From positions 1 to 57,813 of the forward strand of contig NZ_JAAAWJ010000005.1 of NCBI RefSeq assembly GCF_009914725.1: DNA of 57,813 nt. The letters run 5' to 3'. Origin of the DNA: Methanogenium sp. MK-MG. Its GTDB lineage: Archaea > Halobacteriota > Methanomicrobia > Methanomicrobiales > Methanomicrobiaceae. The position numbers were made by a program, and so were the translations under genes. How positions within the stretch are numbered: the stretch's first letter is position 1; every line of letters starts with the position of its first letter. This document shows positions 17,721 through 26,595 of the stretch, piece after piece. Below the pieces are notes generated by a model that saw nothing but the letters and a program-made list of their open reading frames with translations, ran no database searches and had not been told where the DNA came from.

Positions 17721-20700
17721 GAATACAAAAAATACGGCTCAAAAATCTCAACTCTCTTGCAGGCGTCTGGGAAATAGATCTCACCGGAGGAGCTTACATT
17801 GCAGACGGAATATTTGCGATAACCGGGCCTACCGGGTCGGGTAAGACGACCATCCTGGATGCCATCTGCCTGGCCCTCTATGGGTGCACACCCCGGCTCA
17901 GGACCATCAGCAAGTCAACCAACGAGATTATGCACCGCCGGGCGGCGGAATGCAGTGCAGAAGTGGAGATTGCGACAGCAGGCGGCGTCTACCGGTGCAC
18001 CTGGGCACAGGAGCGGGCACGCAGGAAACCGGATGGTACACTGCAGACCCCGCACCACGAAATTGCGGATGTACTCACAGGGGAGATTATCACCACGCGG
18101 AAGCGTGAAGTACCGAAACGGGTTGAGGAGTTAACCGGCATGGATTATGACCGGTTTACCCGTTCCGTGATGCTCGCACAGGGTGATTTTGCGGCATTTT
18201 TAAACGCCTCGCCGGATGAACGTTCTCCCCTGCTTGAACAGATCACAGGCACGGAAATTTATTCGAGAATCTCGGTTGCCGTGCATCAACGGAAACGGAA
18301 GGAAGATGAGACACTGAAGGTGCTGGAGGCGGAAGGCAGCGGAATCATGCTGCTCCCGGATGAGGAGATGGCCACACTCCGGGAGGAAGAGGCAACCCTT
18401 GCAGAGAACGGAGATGCACTGCAGGAAGATATACAGCAGTGCAGGACGGGGATTATCTGGCATCAGGAGATGACGAGAATTGCCTCTGCCATCGCTGAGA
18501 CAGAACACGAAGAGGCGGACTTGATTGAAGAGCGGGCCGCAGCAGAGGAAGGGCTCAGCCACCTGCAGAGAGGGGAAACAGCCGCCGCACAGGAGGGTGC
18601 CTACCGCCGGGTCACCACCCTCCGGGAGGGGCAGGAGAAGAACAAAACGTCCCTCAGGCAGCTTGATGCGGCAATGCCGGAACGGATAACCGCCGTCAGA
18701 CTGGCAGAATCCGCAGTATCATCTCAGGAAGAGATACTCCGGGACACACAAAAACAGGCTGAACAGGTAGCCCCCGTCATACAAGAGGTGCGGGCACTCG
18801 ACATACAGGTGCAGGCCGCAGGAGACCGTCTCCGGGAGCTGCGCAGTGAACAGGAGAGAGCAGACGGGGACTGGCAGAGTGCCTGCAGGGAACTGTGTCC
18901 GGGAACAGAGACGGATACCCTCACCCCGAAAGCAGCGGAGGCGTCTGGAGCGTTCCTCAGAGACAACAATATTGCGGGAGATCCGGACGCGGTCTATACG
19001 ACAATAAAATCCATCGCAGAGCAGGTGGCAGATGCAGTGCCCGGTGATGACATACATTTGCTTCCTCCTGATGCTGCAGAGGAATGCAGCATCGCAGAAG
19101 AGCAGGCTGATGCTCTGGAACGGGTGCTTGCAGGGATGCCCTGGTACACAGACCCTGACACCCTCAGAAAAGAGATCACCACCTGCCAGGAGCAGAAAAC
19201 GCGGCTGAGCCGACTCCTTGACCGCCTCACAGATGGTGCAGACGATGCCCGGCAGAGCCGCGAACTCAACGAACGCATCAGTGAGAAGAGGCATGAGGTC
19301 ACCGAATACCGGGTGTTACTGGAAGAGTGCAGCCGCGAGCGTGAAACACATGAACGCCTTGCAGACCAGATGGAGGAGAATGCCCGCCTTGCGGCCCGGG
19401 TTCATGACCTTGAAGAGGAACGTTCCCATCTGAAGACAGGTGAGCCCTGCCCTCTCTGTGGTGCCACCAGCCATCCGTATCTCCGAGACACGGCGACGCT
19501 GCCCCGTGCGGCAGACGAAGACCTCAGGCGGGAACGGGCCACACTCGCAACCATCCATGAGAAGGAAAACAACCTTCTCTCTGCCATTGCACGGAGCGAA
19601 AGCGAAGCGCAGGCCGCAGATGGAACACTCACCGCCATCCGTGAACGGGCTGCACACCGGGAAGAAGCCTGGGCAGACGGTTGCCGGGAATGCGACATTG
19701 ACCCTGATACACCGGAACGGGAGGAGACCGTGCGTAGTGCCATCAGTGCCACCAGTGAGACAATCGAACGCTGCTATGCAGCAGATACTGCCATCAGGGC
19801 ACTCAAAGAGCAGGGCCGTGCAACCAGAGCCCTCATCAGCCACTGTCGGCAGGCGATACAGAGATTCGGAACAGCTGAGAGTTGTGCAGCACGCACCGCG
19901 ATACAACAGACAAACCTGAAGCGACTCAGGGACAAACGGCAGGACCTCTTTGGTGATACCAGCCCGGACGAGGCCGAACAGCAGTCCGCCCGGATGTGCC
20001 GGGAGAGAGAAGCAACAGTGAAGGCAGCACAAAAAGACCATCAGAACATTTTGCAGGAGAATGCCATACTGGAAGGTAAGATACAGACCCTCCGGGAAGC
20101 AGTTCTGACACAGGGAAAGGAGCTGGAAGAGGCTGAACGCCTGTTTGATGAGGCGGTCTGCAGTGCCGGATTCCTTGGAGAAAGCGACTTTGCTGCTGCC
20201 CTTCTTGCACCGGAAGAGGCGGCAGGCCTCAGAACCGAACGTGACCGCCTGAAGCAGTGGCAGGCAGGTATTGCAGCACGGCATGCAACCGCCCTGAGAG
20301 AGGCAGAGACACATCGCCCCCTGGCAGGTACGGTAAAGGATGAGGCAACCCTCACCGAAGAGCTGCAGGCCCTCACCACAGCAGTTCAGGAGTCCAATAC
20401 CCGCAGGGGCGAAATACGGCAGCAGCTCAGGCGCCAGGAAGATGAGGTGGCACGGCATGCCAGACAGCTGGAACGTATTGCAGCGCAGCGGGCCGAGACG
20501 GGCCGGTGGGACGAACTCCATGCCCTCATCGGGTCGGCAGACGGAAAGAAGTTCCGCAACTTCGCACAGGGCCTCACCTTTGAGGTGATGATCGCCTCAG
20601 CAAACCGCCAGCTGCAGGCGATGAGCGACCGGTATATCCTGATTCATGATCCGAATCTGCCTTTGGAACTCGCTGTGACCGACAATTACCAGGGCGGAAC

Positions 20701-21022
20701 CATCCGGTCGACAAGAAATCTCTCCGGCGGGGAGAGTTTTCTGGTGAGTCTGGCCCTGGCCCTCGGCCTCGCCTCAATGGCATCCGGGAAGATACAGGTT
20801 GATTCTCTCTTTCTTGACGAGGGGTTCGGGACACTGGACGGGGATGCCCTCGATATGGCCCTCTCCACCCTCTCCTCCCTGCGTGACCAGGGGAAAATAA
20901 TCGGCGTCATCTCGCATGTGCCTGCCCTGAACGAGCGGATTGGAACCGTCATCAGGATCAAAAAAGAGAGCGGCGGGAGGAGCACAATGAAAGGGCCGGG
21001 CGTTATCCGGCATGGGATCTGA
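17717..21022 (+). CDS. rad50: Rad50/SbcC ATPase
   Basis: A 1101-residue SMC-like ATPase. Walker A G-P-T-G-S-G-K-T-T is near residue 38; long coiled coils occupy about 190-540 and 610-930, rich in E, R, Q and A; the zinc hook C578-x-x-C581 joins two Rad50 arms. The signature N-L-S-G-G-E and Walker B F-L-D-E-G-F-G lie in the last 110 residues. The length and E-G-F-G-T-L-D wording are closer to SbcC than to the roughly 900-residue archaeal Rad50. With Mre11 it tethers and processes broken DNA ends. A very long open frame on the opposite strand (19316-20521) is a by-product of GC-rich coiled-coil codons. Confidence 0.93.
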   Translation: MRIQKIRLKNLNSLAGVWEIDLTGGAYIADGIFAITGPTGSGKTTILDAICLALYGCTPRLRTISKSTNEIMHRRAAECSAEVEIATAGGVYRCTWAQERARRKPDGTLQTPHHEIADVLTGEIITTRKREVPKRVEELTGMDYDRFTRSVMLAQGDFAAFLNASPDERSPLLEQITGTEIYSRISVAVHQRKRKEDETLKVLEAEGSGIMLLPDEEMATLREEEATLAENGDALQEDIQQCRTGIIWHQEMTRIASAIAETEHEEADLIEERAAAEEGLSHLQRGETAAAQEGAYRRVTTLREGQEKNKTSLRQLDAAMPERITAVRLAESAVSSQEEILRDTQKQAEQVAPVIQEVRALDIQVQAAGDRLRELRSEQERADGDWQSACRELCPGTETDTLTPKAAEASGAFLRDNNIAGDPDAVYTTIKSIAEQVADAVPGDDIHLLPPDAAEECSIAEEQADALERVLAGMPWYTDPDTLRKEITTCQEQKTRLSRLLDRLTDGADDARQSRELNERISEKRHEVTEYRVLLEECSRERETHERLADQMEENARLAARVHDLEEERSHLKTGEPCPLCGATSHPYLRDTATLPRAADEDLRRERATLATIHEKENNLLSAIARSESEAQAADGTLTAIRERAAHREEAWADGCRECDIDPDTPEREETVRSAISATSETIERCYAADTAIRALKEQGRATRALISHCRQAIQRFGTAESCAARTAIQQTNLKRLRDKRQDLFGDTSPDEAEQQSARMCREREATVKAAQKDHQNILQENAILEGKIQTLREAVLTQGKELEEAERLFDEAVCSAGFLGESDFAAALLAPEEAAGLRTERDRLKQWQAGIAARHATALREAETHRPLAGTVKDEATLTEELQALTTAVQESNTRRGEIRQQLRRQEDEVARHARQLERIAAQRAETGRWDELHALIGSADGKKFRNFAQGLTFEVMIASANRQLQAMSDRYILIHDPNLPLELAVTDNYQGGTIRSTRNLSGGESFLVSLALALGLASMASGKIQVDSLFLDEGFGTLDGDALDMALSTLSSLRDQGKIIGVISHVPALNERIGTVIRIKKESGGRSTMKGPGVIRHGI

Positions 21023-21049
21023 AGAGAAGGGCGGAGAGGCAGAGTATCC

Positions 21050-22066
21050 AGGGAGAAAAAGAGCTGATATTCCACTCTTCCCACACCAGAACACAGGTGG
21101 AGCACGTCCTGTGCTGCAGAGAGGTTCTGGCCCGGAATCATGAAACGATCAGTAGAAGAAATTCACTCCTTTTGTCCCGGAATCCCGCCAATGACAGATG
21201 ATGGCAGTGCATGTCAGGCACAGTATATACCGTAATATTGTTCCAATTATGTATGCACAGTATCCAAAAAAAAGAGAGACAGAGATTAGCGCCGAAGCAC
21301 AATTGCAGCGCCTAAAAGACCAACAATCATACTAAGAGGAAGCGCTACTGTCGGGAATTCAGGTACAGGTGTAGGTGGACATTTAATTACATCAAGCCAG
21401 GCCTGATCTACCAGTACACAACCTTCACCCCAAATCCCATACCTGTACGTGATAACAGCTTCTTCGGTATCAACCGGCAAATCCTCTCCCAATACATCTG
21501 AACCAGCCGTAAAGGTTACAACAAAAGTTTCATCCTTGGTAAGGAATTTATTTTTGTTTCCAACATACTGACCAATGTTTAGCCAAGTCATCGTCGTCGT
21601 GCCATCACCATTTTCTACCACTGAGTCGGGGGTAATCGAAAAGTCTGCTTCCCCCACGATGTACGACTCTGTTACTTCTACAAGATTCACATAATACGGT
21701 GCTAAAATGCCACACCCGGATCCGGTCACTTCAATGGTCACAGTCGTTGTATCGGGCATACACCCACTTTCATTCAGATAGATCTCCTCAGGACAGACAC
21801 TTTTCTCTGAGCTTATCATTTCATATGCACTGACCGCAGACACGGTAAAGCACAGCAAAAGAACCACGATTAAAATACCACGTTTTTTTAGCATTAATTA
21901 CCTCCAACACACACACAAAGGACTGGGGATGCGATGTCTGCATACCGACAATCCCTGTGAGTTACAGATACAAAAGAGAGATAAAAATGATATGCGAGGT
22001 AGTACTACACAGCACTTCCAAAACACTGAGATAAAAGACAAATACCTGTCGATTTCCCAGATCTCG
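21050..22066. repeat. tandem duplication, copy 1 (with long PEF-CTERM gene)
   Basis: This segment and 22310-23041 share diverged blocks on both sides of their PEF-CTERM genes. On the left, CCTGTGCTGCAG occurs at 21108 and again at 22368, in similar context. On the right, the stretch from CACAAAGGA to TACAAAAGAGA and the later ATAAAAGAC with GATTTCC recur. The left blocks are offset by 1260 bases and the right blocks by about 920. The 333-base difference in gene length accounts for the change, plus a 62-base indel farther right. Confidence 0.65.
21286..21894 (-). CDS. PEF-CTERM surface protein
   Basis: A 202-residue secreted protein. Signal peptide 1-23 (M-L-K-K-R-G then a leucine/valine core, A-V-S-A). 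The ectodomain of about 150 residues is beta-rich, with Cys pairs and T-V-T-I-E-V-T-G, reminiscent of cohesin-like or Ig-like folds. The C-terminus has P-V-P-E-F-P, a hydrophobic helix and L-R-R, the PEF-CTERM signal recognised by an archaeosortase that cuts and anchors the protein. Function unknown; probably cell-surface or extracellular matrix. A shorter duplicate lies upstream at 22542-22817 with matching flanks. Confidence 0.82.
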   Translation of the reverse strand: MLKKRGILIVVLLLCFTVSAVSAYEMISSEKSVCPEEIYLNESGCMPDTTTVTIEVTGSGCGILAPYYVNLVEVTESYIVGEADFSITPDSVVENGDGTTTMTWLNIGQYVGNKNKFLTKDETFVVTFTAGSDVLGEDLPVDTEEAVITYRYGIWGEGCVLVDQAWLDVIKCPPTPVPEFPTVALPLSMIVGLLGAAIVLRR

Positions 22067-22309
22067 TTTCAGACTCAGGCATGGCACCTGAAATCGCAGA
22101 GAACAGTCCCAGAATAAATTATCGGCAGATATTATGGGAGTATCATATCATCACTGAACCAATTCCTGTTCTGCTCTCCAGGGACTCCGGCACACCGCTG
22201 GAAGGTCTCCCGAAGCATCACACAGACACGTCCTGCTGAAAGAATGGATGCGGCCCGGATCGTGGCATCTTCTGTGCAATCCAGGCGGTCTTGAGGCCGG
22301 CATGCAGAC

Positions 22310-23041
22310 CGCGGAGACGCACTCCTCCCTTCCCACACCTGTCCGCAGGAGAACAGATGAAGTAAAACCTGTGCTGCAGGCAGGTCCTGGCCTGATATAA
22401 GGAAATATCTGCGAAAGGAGATACGCTTCTGTTCCTGACACCTGTCAATAATATGTGATATCGGTGTCCGTCAGGCACCGCAGCGCAGTATTGCTCCTAT
22501 CGGATCTGAATACAGAGTGAACAAAGAGAAAAAGAAAAAAATTAGCGCCGAAGCACGAGTGCAACGGCGAAAAGGCTGACAACCATACCAATCGGAAGCG
22601 CCATAGCCGGGAATTCAGGTACAGGTGTCTGCACCGGCCATGTTGGTGGGGGCGGGGGCTCTGACGATTCTAAATACCCAACTCCGGCAGGGCTTTCATA
22701 CAGGGATGAATCGTCTGGACTGGCACTTTCCTGTGGAACTATATCCTGTGCACTGACCGCATACACGGAAAAACACAGCAAAAGAACCACGATGAAGATT
22801 CCACATTTTTTTAGCATTTTTTACCTCAATCACTCACAAAGGATCAGGCATGCAATGTCTGTATACCTGCAATCCCTGTGACATACCGATACAAAAGAGA
22901 TAAAAAAATGATATGTGAGGCAGTATCATACAGCATTCCCAAACGGAGAATGGTTCGGGATGTTCCCGGATATCTTCATCAGCATATACTGCCCGGCATA
23001 CCGAAACTCCGGGATAAAAGACGGATGCCTGCTGATTTCCG
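22310..23041. repeat. tandem duplication, copy 2 (with short PEF-CTERM gene)
   Basis: Second copy of the unit described at 21050-22066. Its promoter-side block has an extra 62 bases and runs into a peptidase remnant. The intervening 22067-22309 has no counterpart and no supported gene. Confidence 0.65.
22542..22817 (-). CDS. mini PEF-CTERM protein lacking an ectodomain
   Basis: A 91-residue paralogue of the preceding protein. Signal peptide and anchor are intact (M-L-K-K-C-G...A-V-S-A; P-V-P-E-F-P, helix, L-R-R). Between them only about 45 residues remain, mostly S, P, E and a run of five prolines. It is the same design with the folded domain deleted or replaced. It may be a decayed copy, or a small surface peptide or archaeosortase substrate. 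The upstream flank matches that of the long gene, so both may be expressed alike. Confidence 0.65.
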   Translation of the reverse strand: MLKKCGIFIVVLLLCFSVYAVSAQDIVPQESASPDDSSLYESPAGVGYLESSEPPPPPTWPVQTPVPEFPAMALPIGMVVSLFAVALVLRR

Positions 23042-23194
23042 GGTGATGAAGACCTTGCCCGCCGGGTCCTCTTCTGCCATAAACCCTGCTGCCGCTGCCC
23101 GGTCCAGAATAAAACGGGCGGCCCCTTCTTCGTTTCCCGAACACCGTGGTATTGCCGCAATACGGGTGAATATATCAAGAATCGCTGCCGCATC
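23018..23194 (-). pseudogene. remnant of a PepD-type dipeptidase N-terminus
   Basis: In the frame 22979-23347 (minus), about 59 residues read I-L-D-I-F-x-R-I-A-A-I-P-R-C-S-G-N-E-E, later A-A-A-G-F and D-P-A-G-K-V-F-I. This matches the first 60 residues of M20-family cytosolic dipeptidases (PepD), whose N-terminus contains I-P-R-x-S and E-E. The homology then stops within the duplicated block, and the metal-binding catalytic part is absent. It is a truncated gene fragment, likely cut by the duplication that made the PEF-CTERM pair. Confidence 0.6.
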
Positions 23195-23347
23195 CGTGCC
23201 GCTGTCACCGGCGGCAGATAATATAAACACCACGGCTGTTGCAGAAAGAGATCTCATCATCCCTGATGAGTATTCCTCATCTGTGCGCCCCACGAACAGT
23301 GCGGCAGGTAGTGAGAGTGGAAGATAGTCAGACCGTAGACTAATCAA

Positions 23348-23365
23348 CTGTTGTCATGTCAACAG
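23348..23365. promoter_or_regulatory. inverted repeat, probable MarR operator
   Basis: CTGTTG at 23348-23353 and CAACAG at 23360-23365 form a perfect six-base palindrome with a six-base spacer, 28 bases upstream of the marR-like ATG. Size, symmetry and place over the likely promoter suit autoregulation by that dimeric regulator. Confidence 0.4.
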
Positions 23366-23393
23366 ACAAATACTGACACACACAACCTGTACT

Positions 23394-23873
23394 ATGGACG
23401 TCCCCCTTCCTCCTGATCTGCCGATAGGAGCTCTGCTCTCGATCATTTACCGAAACCGGAATATAGTTCTCAATGAACATACGGGACGCATGGGTATCTC
23501 GGCTGGCATGGTGGGTCCCCTCATCTATCTTACAAAACATCCGGATGCCACCCAGGATGAGATCAGCCGCAGGCTTATGATCGATAAGGCAGCCATTGCC
23601 CGGACCATCCACCGGCTGGAAGAGGAAGGCTGTATCACACGCATCCCGGATGAGACAAACCGCCGGAAATTCTGCATCATTATGACGGAAAAAGGGAGAC
23701 GGGTTGCACAAGAAGTGATCAGAGCAGCAGACACCGTTGACCGTGAAATCACCGGCAGTCTCCCGGAGGAAGCACAGGTATACCTGATGCCCATTCTCCG
23801 GTCAATGGCATACACCAGCAGTAGAATGACAGACAGGGAGATCGATTGCAATGGCACACAAAGCAGAGACTGA
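23394..23873 (+). CDS. MarR-family regulator
   Basis: A 159-residue winged-helix regulator: helices around I-G-A-L-L-S-I-I-Y, then T-Q-D-E-I-S-R-R-L-M-I-D-K-A-A-I-A-R-T-I-H-R-L as the DNA-reading helix, and the wing I-P-D-E-T-N-R-R-K. The last quarter is a dimerisation helix. Its 3' end overlaps the start of a MATE exporter gene by 23 bases, so it very likely controls that exporter and itself, releasing DNA when it binds a small molecule. A palindrome just upstream is a candidate site. Confidence 0.87.
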   Translation: MDVPLPPDLPIGALLSIIYRNRNIVLNEHTGRMGISAGMVGPLIYLTKHPDATQDEISRRLMIDKAAIARTIHRLEEEGCITRIPDETNRRKFCIIMTEKGRRVAQEVIRAADTVDREITGSLPEEAQVYLMPILRSMAYTSSRMTDREIDCNGTQSRD

Positions 23874-25287
23874 ATCGGGCGTTGCCACCGCTTCGGGCAC
23901 CACCAAAGGTATCTCGATTCTCACCGGAGACCCGAAACGGGCCATCATCAAACTCTCAGGCCCGATGATTGTTGCAATGCTTCTCATGTCTGTTTACCAT
24001 ATCGTCGATGCGATATGGGTGGCAGGCCTGGGCCCGGACGCACTCGCCGCAATAGGATTTGTCACACCGGTCTTCATGGTGCTGATTGGATTTTCAAACG
24101 GCATCGGTGCCGGGGCTACATCAGCGATTGCCCGGCGTATCGGGGCAAAAGACCGGGAGGGGGCAGACAATACCGCCATGCATGCCCTCTACCTGACGGT
24201 AGCAGTCTCGATTGTGTTGACGATGTGCTTCCTCATCTTCCTCAAACCCGCCCTGCTCCTCATCGGTGCCGGGGGTACCATCGACCTTGCGCTTGAATAT
24301 GCCAACATCATCTTCGGAGGCACAATATTCATCCTCTTCACGAATGTGGCCTACGGGATACTCCGTGCAGAAGGGGACATGAAGCGGACGATGTACGCAA
24401 TGGCCGTCTCATCGGTGATCAACCTGGTTCTTGACCCCATCCTCATCTATGGTCTGGGCATGGGTATGGCAGGGGCCGCCCTTGCGACCGTTATATCTGT
24501 TGCATCTGTCTCTGCTGTCCTGCTTTACTGGTTTCTGTGGAAACGCGACACCTATGTCTCCGTTCGCCGGGCATCCTATCATTATCACCCGGCGATCGTC
24601 TCTGATATCCTGAAGGTCGGCCTGCCGGCAAGCGGAGAATTCCTGCTGATGGCAGGGGCCGGGATCATCTTAAACGGCCTCTTTGTCGCGGTGGCAGGTA
24701 CAGACGGGGTTGCCGTCTACACCGGCGGATGGCGGGTGGTGATGTTCGCCATCGTCCCGATGATTGCAATCGGCACAGCCGTTATATCAGTCACAGGTGC
24801 ACTCTATGGGGCAAAACGTTATGGAGAGCTCAGGACAGTTCACTTCTACTCGGTCGGCCTGGGCACGGTGATAGCAATTGCAATCAGCATCCTCACCTGG
24901 GTCTTTGCACCGCAGATTGCGACACTCTTTGCCTACACCCCGGAGAGTGCCCACCTGCTGCCGGAGCTGACCGCATTCCTCCGGACGATGTGCTTCTTTT
25001 ACCCCTTCGTCCCGATGGGGATTATGTCATCCTCCATCTTCCAGGGCACCGGAAAAGGCACCACCTCCTTTATCCTCTCCCTCTTCAGGAATATCCTCTT
25101 TATTGCCTTCTTTGCCACCCTGCTCGCCCTCACCTTCGGACTTGGGGAATCAGGCGCCTGGTGGGGCATTGTTTTGGGTGACATCGTAAGTGGCCTCCTT
25201 GCATTCGGATGGGCTGCCCTCTATGTGAGGAAGCTCATAAAAAAGAACGAAAAGAAAACCGGTACCGCCACAGCGCCGGATTTATAA
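23851..25287 (+). CDS. MATE-family multidrug/organic-cation exporter
   Basis: A 478-residue, 12-helix antiporter with the two-bundle MATE symmetry. The first bundle opens M-I-V-A-M-L-L-M-S-V-Y-H-I-V-D-A-I-W and contains N-G-I-G-A-G-A-T-S; the second starts near residue 250 (L-P-A-S-G-E-F-L). It expels drugs or metabolites in exchange for Na+ or H+. Overlap with the MarR gene shows co-translation. It starts at ATG 23851 within the regulator's coding sequence. Confidence 0.9.
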   Translation: MAHKAETESGVATASGTTKGISILTGDPKRAIIKLSGPMIVAMLLMSVYHIVDAIWVAGLGPDALAAIGFVTPVFMVLIGFSNGIGAGATSAIARRIGAKDREGADNTAMHALYLTVAVSIVLTMCFLIFLKPALLLIGAGGTIDLALEYANIIFGGTIFILFTNVAYGILRAEGDMKRTMYAMAVSSVINLVLDPILIYGLGMGMAGAALATVISVASVSAVLLYWFLWKRDTYVSVRRASYHYHPAIVSDILKVGLPASGEFLLMAGAGIILNGLFVAVAGTDGVAVYTGGWRVVMFAIVPMIAIGTAVISVTGALYGAKRYGELRTVHFYSVGLGTVIAIAISILTWVFAPQIATLFAYTPESAHLLPELTAFLRTMCFFYPFVPMGIMSSSIFQGTGKGTTSFILSLFRNILFIAFFATLLALTFGLGESGAWWGIVLGDIVSGLLAFGWAALYVRKLIKKNEKKTGTATAPDL

Positions 25288-25392
25288 GAGAAGAGAGACC
25301 GGAACGCTGCATTCCGGTCTGAACCTTTTTTTAATTTATCACCTCTTCCCTGATATACAGAGGGGTAAACAGGTCTGTTCTTAGCGGGCCCC

Positions 25393-26511
25393 TCAGCGCC
25401 CATTTTCTGTTAGATATTTATCCAGCACCGCGAGGGCAGGCACCATGTCCCGCCGCCCGAATCCAAACCTGATGTGCTGGTCACCGGCACCGAAGACCGT
25501 TGACGGAAGCAGAACCACACCGGTTTCCCGGACGAGGGTGTCGCAGAAGGTTTCTGCTCCCTCCTCTCCCATAAACCGGGGGAAACAGACCGGACCTGCC
25601 AGTGGTTCCTGCCAGGTGAAGAGGTCGGGGTGACGGGCAAAGAAGGCGGCAAGCAGGGCACGGTTTTCATTGAGAATGTCCCGGTTGCGGGCAATGATTT
25701 CATCCCTGTGGCGGAGTGCCAGTGTGGAGAGGAACTCCGACGGAGCACTGGTGCAGATGGTGGTGTAGTCCTTCCACGCGAGCATGCGGCGGATCAGATC
25801 AGTGTCCCGTGTCGCAACCCAACCCAGCCGGAGGCCTGCGAGGCCGAAACTCTTTGACATCACACCGACCGAGATGCCCTTATCATACCATGAGGCAACA
25901 GACGGGAGGAGGGCAGCGGAGCTGTACTCCCCGAAGCGGTATACCTCATCTGAAAAGAGCCATATGCCCTTCTCCTCTGCAATCCCGATGAGTTCGTCCA
26001 GTTCTGCTGCAGAAAAATGGAAGCCGGTCGGGTTGTGCGGCGTGTTTATCACAATGCATCTGGTCTCAGGACGGATGAGCGACCACAGTTCCGCCATATC
26101 CGGCCGCCACCCATACTTTTCTTTCATCTGCCAGTAGGAGACATCGGCCCCTATGTGGCGGGCAATTTCATGGAGGGACTGGTATGCCGGGGAGAGGACG
26201 ATCACATGGTCTCCGGGTGAGAGGAGGGCATGCATCGTGAGAAAAATCGCCTCCTCTGCACCCGCAAAGACGACGCACAGGTCCGGGCCGATATCACCTG
26301 AAACAGCTGAGATCTCCTCTCTTAAGGCCGGGTCACCCTGTGACTCGGTATACCCGAACCGCATCGAACAGAAGGCATCGAGTGAACCTTCTTCCAGCGC
26401 AAAGAGGTCTCCGGCAGACCAGGTCTCACAGTCAGCGGCAGATAACATGTGTGGTGCTGAAAATTCGTATCTCCCGAAGTAACGTTCAAGGGCAAACGGG
26501 GGAATCTGCAT
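25393..26511 (-). CDS. class I/II (fold-type I) PLP aminotransferase
   Basis: A 372-residue aminotransferase. N-P-T-G at 160-163, D188 for the PLP pyridine nitrogen, Y191, and the Schiff-base lysine K220 in S-K-S-F-G. The terminal R for the substrate carboxylate is likely in I-R-F-G-F-G. The substrate cannot be fixed from sequence; relatives act on aromatic amino acids, aspartate or in secondary metabolism. It is transcribed in the same direction as the ClC channel upstream, 84 bases apart. A decayed copy of residues around 63-84 lies at 28735-28804, beyond the channel. Confidence 0.88.
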   Translation of the reverse strand: MQIPPFALERYFGRYEFSAPHMLSAADCETWSAGDLFALEEGSLDAFCSMRFGYTESQGDPALREEISAVSGDIGPDLCVVFAGAEEAIFLTMHALLSPGDHVIVLSPAYQSLHEIARHIGADVSYWQMKEKYGWRPDMAELWSLIRPETRCIVINTPHNPTGFHFSAAELDELIGIAEEKGIWLFSDEVYRFGEYSSAALLPSVASWYDKGISVGVMSKSFGLAGLRLGWVATRDTDLIRRMLAWKDYTTICTSAPSEFLSTLALRHRDEIIARNRDILNENRALLAAFFARHPDLFTWQEPLAGPVCFPRFMGEEGAETFCDTLVRETGVVLLPSTVFGAGDQHIRFGFGRRDMVPALAVLDKYLTENGR

Positions 26512-26595
26512 GTTTCACCCATGCGTAGTGATGTGATAAATAGGCATGGACGGATGAAAGATACTGGATGCGAAAAAGGATGGGGTGATCTCTTT

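Noticed and set aside
19316-20521. 401-codon open frame opposite rad50
   Set aside because: Cys/Leu-rich antisense product with no family features. It mirrors the codon pattern of the coiled coil.
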